64,000 nt of DNA from the NCBI RefSeq assembly GCF_004000885.1, contig NZ_BIMC01000001.1, positions 620,001-684,000 of the forward strand. Reading direction: 5' to 3'. The translations under genes and the position numbers were made by a program. The notes beneath the pieces were generated by a model. It ran no database searches. It saw nothing but the letters and a program-made list of their open reading frames with translations, and was not told the DNA's origin. Origin of the DNA: Paenibacillus glucanolyticus NBRC 15330. Its GTDB lineage: Bacteria > Bacillota > Bacilli > Paenibacillales > Paenibacillaceae. Of this stretch, positions 52,561-63,458 are shown in pieces. How positions within the stretch are numbered: position 1 is the stretch's first letter; every line of letters starts with the position of its first letter.

Positions 52561-53835
52561 TTATCCTTCCAGAAGCAGTGACTCCGGATCTTCAAGAAGC
52601 TCTTTAATCGTTACCAGGAAGCGAACCGCTTCGGATCCGTCAACGATTCGGTGATCGTAAGACAATGCGATGTACATCATAGGGCGGTTCTCCATGCGCT
52701 CAGCATCGATGGCTACTGGACGAAGCTGGATCTTGTGCATGCCGAGAATACCCACCTGAGGTGTATTCAGGATCGGTGTAGACAGCAGCGAGCCGAAGAC
52801 GCCGCCGTTCGTAATCGTAAATGTTCCGCCTTGAAGTTCAGACAAGGACAGCGCATTATTGCGAGCTTTCGCAGCCAGATTGCCGATTTCCTTCTCAATC
52901 TCGGCGAAACCCAGGCGATCCGCATCGCGAACGACCGGAACGACAAGTCCTTCCTTAGCGGATACCGCGATACCGATATCATAGAATTTCTTCACAACAA
53001 TATCGTCGCCATCAATCTCCGCGTTAAGATGCGGGAATCTCTTCAGCGCGCCCACAACCGCTTTGGTGAAGAAGGACATGAAGCCGAGGCCTACGTCATG
53101 CTTCTCCTGGAATGCTTGCTTACGACGCTTGCGCACATCCAGGATCGCTGTCATATCGACTTCATTGAAGGTAGTCAGCATGGCAGCTGTATGCTGCGCT
53201 TCAACCAAACGATTCGCAATCGTTTGACGGCGGCGGGACATGCGGGTACGTTCAACCGGTTTGCCATACTCAGCAGCCGGAGCTGATGCTGCCGGTGCTG
53301 GCGTTGAAGCTGCAGGCTTGCTAGGTGCTGCAGGCTGCTTGGCTTCATTATGATTCTTCACATCATCATGGTAAATCCGACCGATCGGGTCGCGACCCTG
53401 TACCTGGTCCAGATCAATCCCGCGCTCACGAGCCAGTTTGCGTGCGGATGGCGATGCAGTCAGGCCTGCTCCTTCCTCGCTTGGGGCCGACACAGAAGCT
53501 TGTGGCTTAGGTGCTTCTGCAACTGGTGCTGGTGCAGCCTCCGGTTGTACAGGTGCAGGAGCTTCAGCAGCCTTCGATGCCGGTGCGCTTGCAACGCCTT
53601 CCTGTAGAGAAATTTGACCGATCACTTCCCCGATGGTCACATTCTCCCCTTCTTGACGAAGGATTTTTTCCACAACGCCTTCAGACTCTGCGCTAATTTC
53701 TAGATTAACCTTATCCGTTTCTAACTCGAGCAGAACATCACCGATGTTTACGCTATCCCCTTCTTTAACGTGCCATTTGAATATCGTTCCTTCGGTGATG
53801 GATTCGCCCATAGCTGGTACAGTAATTTCGCTCAC
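52561..53835 (-). CDS. odhB: Dihydrolipoyllysine-residue succinyltransferase (E2 of 2-oxoglutarate dehydrogenase)
   Basis: A 424-residue E2. The lipoyl domain (1-75) carries the lipoyl-lysine in '[13 protein letters not shown]'. An Ala/Pro-rich linker is followed by the E1/E3-binding domain ('[20 protein letters not shown]'), a second linker, and the catalytic domain from about 195, ending '[18 protein letters not shown]' with the active His and Asp. The start is GTG 53835 behind GGGGAGG. It lies 5 bases after odhA, forming the odhAB operon; E3 is encoded elsewhere. Confidence 0.95.
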   Translation of the reverse strand: MSEITVPAMGESITEGTIFKWHVKEGDSVNIGDVLLELETDKVNLEISAESEGVVEKILRQEGENVTIGEVIGQISLQEGVASAPASKAAEAPAPVQPEAAPAPVAEAPKPQASVSAPSEEGAGLTASPSARKLARERGIDLDQVQGRDPIGRIYHDDVKNHNEAKQPAAPSKPAASTPAPAASAPAAEYGKPVERTRMSRRRQTIANRLVEAQHTAAMLTTFNEVDMTAILDVRKRRKQAFQEKHDVGLGFMSFFTKAVVGALKRFPHLNAEIDGDDIVVKKFYDIGIAVSAKEGLVVPVVRDADRLGFAEIEKEIGNLAAKARNNALSLSELQGGTFTITNGGVFGSLLSTPILNTPQVGILGMHKIQLRPVAIDAERMENRPMMYIALSYDHRIVDGSEAVRFLVTIKELLEDPESLLLEG

Positions 53836-53840
53836 AGCCG

Positions 53841-56717
53841 CTACCTCCCCAATGAGATCTGTTGATTTATAGTTTTACGATTAAGGGCAAAAGAAATGAT
53901 GGTCTGTTGCTCATAAGCATGAACATCCTGATATCCGCTAGCCGGGCTCGAACGCTCAGGACGTCCGCTGTAACGGACCTCTGTGCCTTTAGGTGCAATT
54001 TCACGAATTCTCGGCTCCATGAAGCTCCAGCCGCCCATGTTCTGAGGTTCTTCCTGAACCCACAGAATCTCCTTCAGGTTCGGATATTTCTGCATAACAC
54101 GGGAAATTTCCTCTTTAGGGAATGGATACAGCTGTTCCACACGAAGAACATGAATCCATGATTGGTCTTCATCCTTCTGTTTATCCAGCGCGTCCTCCAG
54201 ATCGATCGCAACTTTCCCCGAGCACAGCACCAAGCGTTCGACCTTCTTCGGTGATTGGCCAAGACCAGGCTGTTCCATAACCTTCTGGAAGCCGCCTTCG
54301 CTGAATGCGTTCACCGGTGATGCCACACGAGGGTTGCGGATCAAGCTCTTCGGAGCCATGACAACCAGCGGACGGGCATCTTCCGTTTCAGTCAAAGACG
54401 CCTGCTTGCGAAGCAGATGGAAATACTGAGCTGCAGAAGTCAGATTCGCAACCGTCCAGTTATCTTCTCCGCTCAACTGGAGGAAGCGTTCCAATCTTGC
54501 ACTGGAGTGCTCAGGACCATTTCCTTCATATCCGTGAGGAAGCAGCATGACCATGCTGGACTTCTGTCTCCACTTCGAACGTCCAGCTGTAATGAACTGG
54601 TCAATGATAACCTGGGCACAGTTGGTGAAATCACCATATTGCGCTTCCCAGATAACCAAGGTCTCAGGAGAATATACATTGTAGCCATATTCGAATCCAA
54701 CAACAGCTGCTTCTGTCAGCGGACTGTTATGAATGGCGAACGAAGCTTTGGCTTGCGGCAAACGGTGCAGCGGGCAGAAGGTTTCTCCATTAACCGCATC
54801 GTGAAGCACAAGGTTACGGTGAGCGAACGTTGCCCGCTCCGCATCCTGTCCGGTAATCCGGATCGGCTTGCCATCCGCAAGAATCGTAGCGAAAGCCAGC
54901 GTCTCCGCATGACCCCAATCCACCTTCTCGCCTTCATCAAGGGAATTGCTGCGGCGCTCAAGGATGCGTTGAAGCTTCGGATATACCGTAAAGCCTTCAG
55001 GCCATTGCAGAAGCTCGCGATTAATCCCGCGCAGTACCTCTGCAGATACGTTCGTTGCAGCTTCCTTCTTCGATTTGCTATCGGTCGGTTTCAATCCTAG
55101 CAGGATCTGATCCACAGGATCCTTCGACTTTACGCGCTCATAAGAATTCTTCAATACCTCTACAACACGATTCTTCAATTCGTCCACTTGCTCCTGGGTC
55201 AGAACGTTTCCATCAACCAGCTTCTTCATATAGAGCGTGCTGACGGTTGGATGATTCTTAACCTTCTGATAGATCAGCGGTTGAGTGGTTTCCGGATCGT
55301 CCGTTTCGTTATGGCCATATTTACGGTAGCCAACCAGGTCAATCAGAATGCTCTTCTTGAACTTATTCCGATAGTCGCTGGCAAGTCGGGCAACGGCAAT
55401 ACATGCTTCCGGATCATCTGCGTTCACGTGGATAATCGGAATTTCATATCCTTTAGCCAGGTCACTCGCATAATGGGTCGATCTGGAATCCTTGCCCTCT
55501 GTCGTAAATCCGATACGGTTGTTCACGATAATGTGAATCGATCCACCCGTACGGTATGCCGGCAGCTTGTTGAAGTTCAGGGTTTCCGGCACGATGCCTT
55601 CGCCAGGGAATGCGGAATCGCCATGGATCTGAATGCTCAGCGCTTTGTTTACGTCCTGCTTCGGATATCCCGCTTCACCGCGTTCCTCCTGAGCCGCACG
55701 TGCAAAGCCCTCCACCACCGGATTGACATATTCCAAGTGACTCGGGTTATTCGCGAGCGTAATGCGAATCTCGCGTGCTTCATCCTTCTTCAGATAGCGG
55801 TCAGCTCCCAAGTGATACTTCACGTCACCTGTCCAGCCGTAGTTAATGCCCATGGAGCCTTCGGACGGCACCAGATGTTTATTCGGGGAGTGCATGAACT
55901 CCGAGAAAATCTTGCTGTAATCCTTACCCAGCACATGAGCCAGGACGTTCAAGCGTCCACGGTGCGCCATGCCCACCAGGATCGAGTTGACGTCCACTTC
56001 AGCCATCTGACGAACAATCTCATCCAGAAGCGGTACAAGCGCTTCGTTGCCTTCAACGGAGAAGCGCTTCGCACCTACAAACGTACGGTGCAGGAATTCC
56101 TCGAATTGTTCGGCCTCCAGCAGTTTTTTCAGAAGTCCCTTGCGCTCATCAGCGCTTATGTCGGACAAGAAACGGCCGGATTCCGCTTGTTGATTAAGCC
56201 ACTTGCGTTCTTCTTCATCATGCACATGACTGAATTCGTAGGCAATAGAGCCTGTATATAGTTGTAACAGCCGCTGGATTGCCTCATAGCCGTTCTTGAT
56301 ATCACTAGGAGCCTCCTCCCAGACGATATCTGCAGGCAGAGCTGCCAAATCCGCTTGGCTGAGTTGGTAGCTTTCTGGTTGAAGCAGACGTGTGTCGGCT
56401 TCGTTTCCAATTCCAATTGGATCAATGTCGGCGGCAAGATGACCATAGGTTCTAATGTTCCACACCAGTTTGCCGGCAGCTACCCCTTTTTTCAATAATT
56501 GCGGGTCATAGCTTACACCTTGTCCCTGCGAATCCGCTTTCTTTTCATTGTTTTCCAAAGATGGAGGCGGTCCCCAGCTGGCGAACAGCTCACGGTATCC
56601 TGGCTCCACAGATTGCGGGTCTTGCAAAAACTTCTCATACTGATCTTGAATGTACCCCAAGTTCGGACCGTGATATTTCTGCCAGGGTCCCTCTGTCATT
56701 CTGTCAAGGGTCTTCAT
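53841..56717 (-). CDS. odhA: 2-oxoglutarate dehydrogenase E1 component
   Basis: A 958-residue thiamine-diphosphate enzyme of the TCA cycle. Visible parts: N-terminal '[20 protein letters not shown]', '[20 protein letters not shown]', '[20 protein letters not shown]' and 'VNNRIGFTT' (ThDP/Mg-binding region), and '[20 protein letters not shown]' near the C-terminus. Length equals the family's. ATG 56717 follows GAGGGAG. A TATAAT lies on the minus strand at 56808-56803 in the leader, with a weak -35. Promoter assignment is tentative. Confidence 0.95.
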   Translation of the reverse strand: MKTLDRMTEGPWQKYHGPNLGYIQDQYEKFLQDPQSVEPGYRELFASWGPPPSLENNEKKADSQGQGVSYDPQLLKKGVAAGKLVWNIRTYGHLAADIDPIGIGNEADTRLLQPESYQLSQADLAALPADIVWEEAPSDIKNGYEAIQRLLQLYTGSIAYEFSHVHDEEERKWLNQQAESGRFLSDISADERKGLLKKLLEAEQFEEFLHRTFVGAKRFSVEGNEALVPLLDEIVRQMAEVDVNSILVGMAHRGRLNVLAHVLGKDYSKIFSEFMHSPNKHLVPSEGSMGINYGWTGDVKYHLGADRYLKKDEAREIRITLANNPSHLEYVNPVVEGFARAAQEERGEAGYPKQDVNKALSIQIHGDSAFPGEGIVPETLNFNKLPAYRTGGSIHIIVNNRIGFTTEGKDSRSTHYASDLAKGYEIPIIHVNADDPEACIAVARLASDYRNKFKKSILIDLVGYRKYGHNETDDPETTQPLIYQKVKNHPTVSTLYMKKLVDGNVLTQEQVDELKNRVVEVLKNSYERVKSKDPVDQILLGLKPTDSKSKKEAATNVSAEVLRGINRELLQWPEGFTVYPKLQRILERRSNSLDEGEKVDWGHAETLAFATILADGKPIRITGQDAERATFAHRNLVLHDAVNGETFCPLHRLPQAKASFAIHNSPLTEAAVVGFEYGYNVYSPETLVIWEAQYGDFTNCAQVIIDQFITAGRSKWRQKSSMVMLLPHGYEGNGPEHSSARLERFLQLSGEDNWTVANLTSAAQYFHLLRKQASLTETEDARPLVVMAPKSLIRNPRVASPVNAFSEGGFQKVMEQPGLGQSPKKVERLVLCSGKVAIDLEDALDKQKDEDQSWIHVLRVEQLYPFPKEEISRVMQKYPNLKEILWVQEEPQNMGGWSFMEPRIREIAPKGTEVRYSGRPERSSPASGYQDVHAYEQQTIISFALNRKTINQQISLGR

Positions 56718-56939
56718 CGCTGACTCCCTCCGTCAGATTATTTTGATTGTTCATGGACGGAAATTCTGGTTTTACATTAAATTAACGTTTTCTTACGATT
56801 ACATTATAATACACTTGACCTACTTACCGAAAATACCCTTTATATATAATAATGATCTCGGAAACAGATGAATTTGCGGCAACTTTTTGACGATTTGTCC
56901 ATTCGCTAACCATTTATCTGTATGAGCATACAATTAAAG

Positions 56940-57842
56940 TCATTTATCGGTAAAGATATCCTCATCCAGCCAATTCATCTGCCTCAGCGGCTCGGGTCCG
57001 CTGTCCATTCCGAGTAAGCGAAGAAGCTGTTTCGCATTATCGGAAGCATCGCCTCCTGAATTGTTATTGAAGATTATCCAGCACTGCTCCGATTTCTCAA
57101 GCAGCTCTTCGATCCATCCCTTCCATTGATTGAGCTCCTCCAGGCTGTAACGGTACAAGTACCGCACTTCACGCCAGTTGGGCTGACCGCTGGAATGCCA
57201 TCCCTCGGCATTGCGCCCATGCATTCGGATCATGACGGCATCGGTGTCCGATGTCTCCAACACGACGGGCACGGAACCGATACCTGCCTGGGGCTCGTCA
57301 GCTATGCTGTGAATCCAACCTTCACTGCGCATAAGCTCCATCGTCTTCTCGCGATATTCCGGCGCATACCAGCTCTGATGCCGAAATTCCAGAGCTACCG
57401 GAACATCCTTCATCCACTCCCGCGTGCGCTTCAGAATTTCCACGTGTTTGCGTTCGCACCCAAACCATGGCGGGTATTGAAAGAGAACCGCCCTTAACTT
57501 TCCCGCCAATTGCAGTTCTTCAACCGAAGCGAGCAGATGCTCAAACATCATTTTTACATTCGGGTACCTGTCTTTGCCCTGGCCGCGCGCATGGCCCGTC
57601 ATGCCTTGATAGGCCTTTACAATAAAACCGAAATGGTCCGGGACCGCGGCTGCCCATTTACTCATCTGTTCTGCTGAAGGAATGGCATAGAACGAATTGT
57701 CCATCTCCACAATCGAAAAATGCCTGCTGTACATTTCCAGCTTATCGGCAGCCCTTGCCCCTTCATCGTACAACTTGTCATGGTCTCCCCAACCGGACAG
57801 CCCCATCTGAATCCGTTTCTCAAGCTTTTCTTCCTTTAACAT
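56940..57842 (-). CDS. DUF72 family protein (YunF-like)
   Basis: A protein of about 300 residues of the DUF72 TIM-barrel family: 'IQMGLSGWGDHDKLY', 'HFSIVEMDNSFYAIPS', 'FGFIVKAYQGMTGHARG', 'RAVLFQYPPWFGC', 'ALEFRHQSWY' and 'IIFNNNSGGDASDNA' are its conserved strand ends. Biochemical role unknown. ATG 57842 (MLKEEK) is favoured by AGAGG upstream; the frame opens at 57872. Confidence 0.85.
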   Translation of the reverse strand: MLKEEKLEKRIQMGLSGWGDHDKLYDEGARAADKLEMYSRHFSIVEMDNSFYAIPSAEQMSKWAAAVPDHFGFIVKAYQGMTGHARGQGKDRYPNVKMMFEHLLASVEELQLAGKLRAVLFQYPPWFGCERKHVEILKRTREWMKDVPVALEFRHQSWYAPEYREKTMELMRSEGWIHSIADEPQAGIGSVPVVLETSDTDAVMIRMHGRNAEGWHSSGQPNWREVRYLYRYSLEELNQWKGWIEELLEKSEQCWIIFNNNSGGDASDNAKQLLRLLGMDSGPEPLRQMNWLDEDIFTDK

Positions 57843-57957
57843 AACAATCCTCTCATCAACATGATTTACCATATCGGGGACTTCTATTAATTAACCTCAA
57901 CCCGGCGATTTCAAAAGCAAGCAGCCCCATACTGATTTTTCCAATACCTGCAGACAC

Positions 57958-58463
57958 CTACTTCTGATCGTAAAAGATATGGCGTGCCTCCAGGGCTCCG
58001 TCCTGGATAAGAAGCCGTCCATACGAATACCGGGGCTGTCTCCGTTTGTCAGTTGCCGACCCCGGGTTAAACATTAGCACGCCTTGTTTTCTAGGAAAGG
58101 AATATGGGAGTGACCGAACACTATGCAATCCACCTCGCTATCATGGAATGCCTTTCTTGCACGTGATGGCGTCGTCCCCCCTTGACCGTGTCCATGCACA
58201 ATGCCGATTCGTTTTCCCTCGGCAAGGACAATCCTGTGGTATCCTAAGCGATCTATAATCACCTCATCGTCAACATTGCCGGCAACGCCCTCAACCGGAG
58301 CATACTGGCTCAGCAACTCGTAGAGCTCCCACTTGGACCAATCCCCTGCATGGATGATCAGATCCGAATGCCTAAGGTCTTCTAACAGCGGAGCTGGAAG
58401 CTCCTTCGCCTTTTTGGGCATATGGGTGTCTGATAATACCGTAATTCGAAAAGGATGACTCAT
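57958..58463 (-). pseudogene. YfcE/MJ0936-type phosphodiesterase with a frameshift
   Basis: A calcineurin-like phosphoesterase split by a one-base frame change near 58080-58090. The first frame holds all metal motifs: SDTHMP, 'IIHAGDW', 'GVAGNVDDEV', 'GIVHGHGQ' and 'VFGHSHIPFLENK', then stops at 58074. The expected C-terminal part is encoded in the next frame as 'QGVLMFNPGSATDKRRQPRY' and 'LEARHIFYDQK', with stop at 57958. The break lies in a AAAACAAGG stretch. As most of the active site is kept, a truncated product might fold poorly; a sequencing error is equally possible. Start ATG 58463 (MSHPFRI) is preferred. Confidence 0.75.
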
Positions 58464-58557
58464 CCTGTGCAGCAGCCCCTTCTTATTCACATCAGATGCA
58501 AGCAGGTTGCTGCTGGCACTATCATATATCCTACCAAATATTCGGATTCAAATAAAA

Positions 58558-58576
58558 CCGCGCTGAAGCTGCGCGG
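58558..58576 (-). terminator. GC-rich hairpin with T-tract
   Basis: CCGCGC and GCGCGG pair around an 7-nt loop; TTTTATTTG follows on the minus strand. No minus-strand gene ends here, so its use is unclear. Confidence 0.35.
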
Positions 58577-58709
58577 CTCTAAGGGGAGGATGAAGAGAAA
58601 CATTTTCCAATTCACAGTTTTAGTTTGCCCCGAAGCTGAATACAATGTACGAGCATACTTGTACGAGTCATGCTTCGTTCCATTCAATCAGGGATAAGGA
58701 GGGATAACA

Positions 58710-59348
58710 ATGAGTGTTTTTCTAAGCTACATGATTCTGGGGTTTTCTCTGTCTGCACCGATTGGCCCAATCAATGCTGCTCAGCTTGATAAAGGCATTA
58801 AGAACGGTTTTTGGCACTCCTGGATGTTTGGCGTCGGCGCTGTGTTTGCTGATATTTTTTACATGATTCTGGTGTACCTTGGCGTCGTCCACTTCCTGAG
58901 CACTCCGTTTATGCAGACCTTTCTGTGGCTGTTTGGTGCCTTTGTGCTGATCTATACGGGATTTGAAAGCATCATGAATGCCAATAAAGTTACAATCAGC
59001 AGCGCGCGCAGTGAAGACTCCATTCCCAAAACCATGTTCTCCGGCTTTATTATGTCGGTATCCAATCCCATGACAATCCTGTTCTGGCTTGGCATCTATG
59101 GTTCCATTCTTGTTAAGGCCGCTGCGGACGATAACAGCTCCGGTCATATTTTTCTGTACAGCCTTGCGGTCATTGCAGGGGTTGTTTTATGGGATTTGTT
59201 CATGGCAGCACTCGGGAGCTTCTTCCGGAAATATTTAAGCCAGAGAGGACTCTCCATCATTTCCATTATATCTGGAGTATCCCTCATTGCCTTCGGTATC
59301 TATTTCGGCATTCGGGCATTAACCCAGCTGTATCCCCTGGTGTTTTAA
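58710..59348 (+). CDS. LysE family amino acid exporter
   Basis: A 212-residue membrane protein with about six segments. 'MILGFSLSAPIGPINAAQLD' carries the LysE/RhtB N-terminal PxGP motif, and 'FIMSVSNPMTILFWLGIYGS' the conserved 'NP' helix. LysE proteins export amino acids or their analogues. ATG follows AAGGAGGG. Its last 4 bases overlap the convergent permease gene at 59345. Confidence 0.9.
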   Translation: MSVFLSYMILGFSLSAPIGPINAAQLDKGIKNGFWHSWMFGVGAVFADIFYMILVYLGVVHFLSTPFMQTFLWLFGAFVLIYTGFESIMNANKVTISSARSEDSIPKTMFSGFIMSVSNPMTILFWLGIYGSILVKAAADDNSSGHIFLYSLAVIAGVVLWDLFMAALGSFFRKYLSQRGLSIISIISGVSLIAFGIYFGIRALTQLYPLVF

Positions 59349-60721
59349 CGGGCAGGCTTCGGATTCAGTTTGGATTTGTTGAGCGTTTTCCCTTGACCGC
59401 TGCCAGATTTCTTCCATATTGGACGCATACATAAGACAACCAGACCGATGATGACAAGGAAGCCGAGACTGATCAAGAGCCCTGTTCGGCTCGTGGGATG
59501 CATTGCTGTTCCGCTTACCGCAGATACAATGAGCAGCATGCCGGTGTATCTTTTGATCTGCCCCCACATCGTAAGCTGTACTATTTTGCCTGCAGATATA
59601 AGGATAAACAGCCAGTTGTACAATAGCATGAGACCGGCTGCGGTCGTCAAATATTCATAGATCTTGCCGGGAATGAGCAGTGACAGCACGATGGAGAGAA
59701 TCAGACCTCCTGCTGTAAGGGAAAGCGCATAGACCGGAGCCTGCCGATGAAACTTTTTGGCTGCAAAGATCTTGGGCGCGTCATGATCCTCTGATAAGGT
59801 CACGAGCATCGTTGTGACCGCATAGAGCGAGGCAACCATCGTCGAGAAACCGGCTACAATTAATACAGCATTAAAAGTATGCGGGATGAACGGCAGCTGA
59901 TAGGAGCTCAGTGCGACAACAAACGGACTCTTGGTCGTAGAGAATTGATTCCAGGCAACCATCATGACCGCCAGTCCAATTGAAAGAACGTATACAATCG
60001 ACAGCAAGATGATCATCACTTTACCCGACTTGGGCGCTTCCTTTGGATTTTTCAGACGTACGGCCATCATGCCCATTACTTCAATACCGCCGAAGGCGTA
60101 GAATGCAAAAATCAGGGAAGACCACACACCCTTTCCTCCCGCAGGGAAAAAAGCATTCAAACTTCCTGGAAAGTTCGGCTTCGTCCCGCCTTTTAGCCAT
60201 CCCATCCATGCGGCCGCCGCAATGATCAGGAACATAACGATAGCAGCTACCTTTATAACCGCAAGTACATTCTCCAGCCTGTCAAACCCTTTGTTCCCAA
60301 GCCATATGATAATCAGCCCAAGCACCGCATATCCAGAGGCAAATATCCACATCGGAACGGTCGGAAACCAGAAGCGTGAAAAAATAGCGAGGGCCGTCAT
60401 TTGACTTCCCATGATCAATACCTCCGAGCACCAATACATCCAGCCTGTCGAGAAGCCTGCCCATCGGCCGAAGGCTTTTTTGGCATAGGTTCGGAATGAG
60501 CCCTTCTGCGGGTCTTCGGCCGTCATCTTCGCCAGCACATCGAATACAAAATAGGTCGCTGCCGCTGCCAATATAATAGATAGAAGAAATGCAGGCCCAC
60601 CCAATCTGATGCCAAGTGCAGATCCGAGAAAATAGCCTGTACCGATAGTAGATGCCACTCCGAGCAGCGACAGCTGCCACCATTTCAAGTTCCCTTCCTT
60701 CGACTTCGCCCCTCTGTTCAC
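59345..60721 (-). CDS. APC family amino acid permease
   Basis: A 458-residue permease with about 12 segments. 'LSLLGVASTIGTGYFLGSAL' is the conserved APC N-terminal motif (G-x-x-I-G-x-G), and 'FAFYAFGGIEVMGMMAVRLK' the segment-6 motif with E. It should take up an amino acid by proton symport; substrate not predictable. GTG 60721 follows GGAGGATAAGACC. C-terminal tail is basic and Ser/Gly-rich. Confidence 0.92.
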   Translation of the reverse strand: MNRGAKSKEGNLKWWQLSLLGVASTIGTGYFLGSALGIRLGGPAFLLSIILAAAATYFVFDVLAKMTAEDPQKGSFRTYAKKAFGRWAGFSTGWMYWCSEVLIMGSQMTALAIFSRFWFPTVPMWIFASGYAVLGLIIIWLGNKGFDRLENVLAVIKVAAIVMFLIIAAAAWMGWLKGGTKPNFPGSLNAFFPAGGKGVWSSLIFAFYAFGGIEVMGMMAVRLKNPKEAPKSGKVMIILLSIVYVLSIGLAVMMVAWNQFSTTKSPFVVALSSYQLPFIPHTFNAVLIVAGFSTMVASLYAVTTMLVTLSEDHDAPKIFAAKKFHRQAPVYALSLTAGGLILSIVLSLLIPGKIYEYLTTAAGLMLLYNWLFILISAGKIVQLTMWGQIKRYTGMLLIVSAVSGTAMHPTSRTGLLISLGFLVIIGLVVLCMRPIWKKSGSGQGKTLNKSKLNPKPAR

Positions 60722-60945
60722 GGTCTTATCCTCCAGACTTCATAATAAGTACTTCAAAACTTTCCTTATTATGAAGGGAATCTCCATGCATTATGTACCA
60801 GGTGTCTGTCCTTATAATCCCTATTTGTAATAATCGCCTCCCAGGAAGTCTTATTGCATTGCACCTTTCACTGGATATCCTCGCATATTTTGGCTGTTCC
60901 CCGAGAACTCTAAGCTGAAGAAAGTGAAATGGGGGATCGAATAAC

Positions 60946-62049
60946 ATGTCCGTTGCTCGCGGAATTCCAACGAATCAAGTATTCATGATCATGATGTTGA
61001 CTGCCGGTTTGACCAACCATGTCATGATTATTCCTGTCCTGCTTGAAAAGTCAGGCCGGGATGCCTGGATTACAATTCTCTTGTCAGCGTTCTTGTTCAT
61101 CCCCTGGATTCTGCTTATATACGGAATTATCAAGAAAATCGGCGACCGCACATTAACGCAGGCCTTGGAAGAAAGCAGCGGAAAATGGGCTCGCATCATC
61201 GTGATGGGCATGTCCGGATTGTATTTTTTCTCCTTTTCATTTTATACATTGAAGGAAGTTATCGACTGGACCAAATCCTCCTACATGATCCAAACGCCGG
61301 TCATCGCAACCACATTGGTGCTCATGTTACTATGCCTCGTCAGCGTGAATCATGGCATCAAAACCATTGGGGTTTCTGCAGGGATATTGCTTCCAGTTGT
61401 TGTCTTGCTCGGAATATTCGTATCCTTAGCCAATTTGAAGATCAAAAATTACAATTATTTGCTGCCCATTCTGGAAGATGGATTTATGCCTGTACTTAGC
61501 GGAATACCCGTCATGTTCGGCGGGCTTTCGCAAATTTTCTTAATCCTGTTTCTCCGCCCCCACCTTCAGAAAAAGCCGCGTTTTGTTACGGTTCTGCTCA
61601 TCCATCTCATCCTCATCTTTTTAACGTTTGGTCCAACGATCGGAGGCATTGCCGAATTCGGACCGGAAGAAATGAAGCTGCAGCGGTATCCGGCTTATGA
61701 GCAGTGGCGGCTCGTCAAGCTCGGAAAATTCGTGGAGCATGTTGATTTCTTCTCCATATTCCAGTGGCTGAGCGGAGCTTATGTCTCTATATCGATCTGC
61801 ATCTATTTGCTATGTGAAGCGCTGCTTCCCAAAACCAAGCAGAGAACCGGCGTGTTAGCCATTTCCACGCTGCTTATCATCCTGTGCGCCTCACCAATCA
61901 GCAATCTGAAAATGTATTATGCGATGGCTGATTATTTTTTGCCTGTATCCGCCGTGTATCTTACCGTGTTATGCCTGCTGATGTTTTTCTTAATCCACAA
62001 GCAGCAGCAAGCGAATTCCATTACAGCGAAAGGAGAATCTCAATCATGA
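60946..62049 (+). CDS. GerAB-type spore germination permease subunit
   Basis: A 367-residue ten-helix protein of the GerB/endospore germination permease family, related to APC transporters: 'IPTNQVFMIMMLTAGLTNHV', 'RDAWITILLSAFLFIPWILL', 'VEHVDFFSIFQWLSGAYVSI'. In germinant receptors the B subunit binds the germinant in the inner spore membrane. GGGGGA precedes the ATG. Its stop overlaps the next ATG (ATGA). A SigG promoter is expected in the 220-base leader, but no clear match was seen. Confidence 0.93.
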   Translation: MSVARGIPTNQVFMIMMLTAGLTNHVMIIPVLLEKSGRDAWITILLSAFLFIPWILLIYGIIKKIGDRTLTQALEESSGKWARIIVMGMSGLYFFSFSFYTLKEVIDWTKSSYMIQTPVIATTLVLMLLCLVSVNHGIKTIGVSAGILLPVVVLLGIFVSLANLKIKNYNYLLPILEDGFMPVLSGIPVMFGGLSQIFLILFLRPHLQKKPRFVTVLLIHLILIFLTFGPTIGGIAEFGPEEMKLQRYPAYEQWRLVKLGKFVEHVDFFSIFQWLSGAYVSISICIYLLCEALLPKTKQRTGVLAISTLLIILCASPISNLKMYYAMADYFLPVSAVYLTVLCLLMFFLIHKQQQANSITAKGESQS

Positions 62050-63458
62050 CCATTACCGAGCAGCAGCTCCGAGAACGTTATGCCGATTCCGATGACATCT
62101 ATATTTCGTCTTATCCTGGAATGGAAGGCTCGGCACATCCTTGGGCTCTTATGATATACAGTCCGATGATGTGCAACGCCCAGCTGATGTCCAAAATCCT
62201 GCTGCCCGTCATCAGTAAGGAATGGAATATATCCGTTACGCAAAAACATGAGTTTGATCCTGGACATCTCGAATATTACCTTACTCTCGACTCCGTTCAG
62301 GCCAGCGCTGAATCCATTGATGACATTGTTTTCTCAGGCTATGTGGCGCTGTATTTCCCCAAGGATAACAAGTTATTCTCCTATAGTGCCTCCAAAAGCA
62401 TCGGACGAGTACCCGAAGAAACGTCATCGGAGACTTCGGTTAAGGGGCCGCGGGACGGATTTGTCGAGGAACTGGACGTCAACGTGTCCCTCATTCGCAA
62501 ACGCCTGAAATCTCCGGATCTTGTCTACACCTCCTACAAGCTGGGCGACCGGAGCAAAACCTCAGTAGGCATCATGTATTTGAAGGACAAGGTTATACCG
62601 CAAACGGTGAAAGAAGTGGAAGAGAGACTGAATCATTACTCCGGTGATTCACCGGTGGGCATCGGTGAACTCGCTGAACATATAACACCCTACCGATTTA
62701 CGGTACTGCCGATGTTTGATTATACGGGACGAACGGATCTCGCATACGATTCTTTAACGCGCGGCAGATTGATCATCATTATGCAAGGAAGTCCCGTGGT
62801 ATTGATTGCACCTGCCAGTTTTATGCAGCTCCTGTTTGCTGCCGAGGACCCGCAAATGCCATTTTATTTTGTATTTCCATGGAGAATCCTTAGGCTTGTG
62901 GGCTTCCTGATATCCATCCTGCTTCCGGGTTTCTATATCACACTGATGTCGTACCACCAGGATCAGATCCCCTTCCCGCTGCTGGCAACGGTGGCCAACA
63001 CCCGGCTCGGACTTCCCATTCCGACCGGAATCGAAATGCTGGTTATCCTGTTTCTGCTCACCCTGCTCCGGGAGGCCGGCATGCAGATGCCTTCTCCTAT
63101 CGCATCCACCATCACGGTTGTGTCCGGTATTATTATCGGCGATGCCGCCATTCGAGGGGGGTTCTTCTCGCCTACGATGACCGTAGTCGGTGCATTGGCC
63201 TTTGTGGCCGGTTCGACCCACTCCAATCAGGACTTTGTGGTAACCCAGACGATTTTTCGTTTTTTTGTGCTTGCTTTCTCTTCGGTATTCGGATTATTCG
63301 GTTTTTTTATCGCGATATTCTTGATGGTTCAGTATGCGGCCAACCATAATCCGTTTGGACAGCCCTTTCTCGCTCCCTTCTCTCCCTTCTCCCTGTCCAA
63401 GATCATTCGCAATCTCATGAGGTTTCCGGGTAAGCGAAAAAAAGGCGGCGCATTATGA
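62046..63458 (+). CDS. GerAA-type spore germination protein
   Basis: A protein of about 470 residues. The N-terminal hydrophilic domain ('LDVNVSLIRKRLKSPDLVYT', 'YKLGDRSKTSVGIMYLKDKV') is followed by GerA membrane segments from about residue 255 ('FVFPWRILRLVGFLISILLP', 'EMLVILFLLTLLREAGMQMP', 'SGIIIGDAAIRGGFFSPTMT'), all conserved in the family. GerA-type subunits form the oligomeric channel of the receptor. ATG 62046 is chosen for AAAGGAG upstream and coupling to the gerB stop; the longer frame to 61971 runs inside gerB. Overlaps the gerC start. Confidence 0.95.
   Translation: MTITEQQLRERYADSDDIYISSYPGMEGSAHPWALMIYSPMMCNAQLMSKILLPVISKEWNISVTQKHEFDPGHLEYYLTLDSVQASAESIDDIVFSGYVALYFPKDNKLFSYSASKSIGRVPEETSSETSVKGPRDGFVEELDVNVSLIRKRLKSPDLVYTSYKLGDRSKTSVGIMYLKDKVIPQTVKEVEERLNHYSGDSPVGIGELAEHITPYRFTVLPMFDYTGRTDLAYDSLTRGRLIIIMQGSPVVLIAPASFMQLLFAAEDPQMPFYFVFPWRILRLVGFLISILLPGFYITLMSYHQDQIPFPLLATVANTRLGLPIPTGIEMLVILFLLTLLREAGMQMPSPIASTITVVSGIIIGDAAIRGGFFSPTMTVVGALAFVAGSTHSNQDFVVTQTIFRFFVLAFSSVFGLFGFFIAIFLMVQYAANHNPFGQPFLAPFSPFSLSKIIRNLMRFPGKRKKGGAL

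Noticed and set aside
55188..56261. 357-codon plus-strand frame
   Set aside because: Antisense shadow of odhA, which has full-length family conservation.
60820..60945. SigG promoter for the germination operon
   Set aside because: A CATATTTT block with an upstream TGCACC is the best match, too weak to call.
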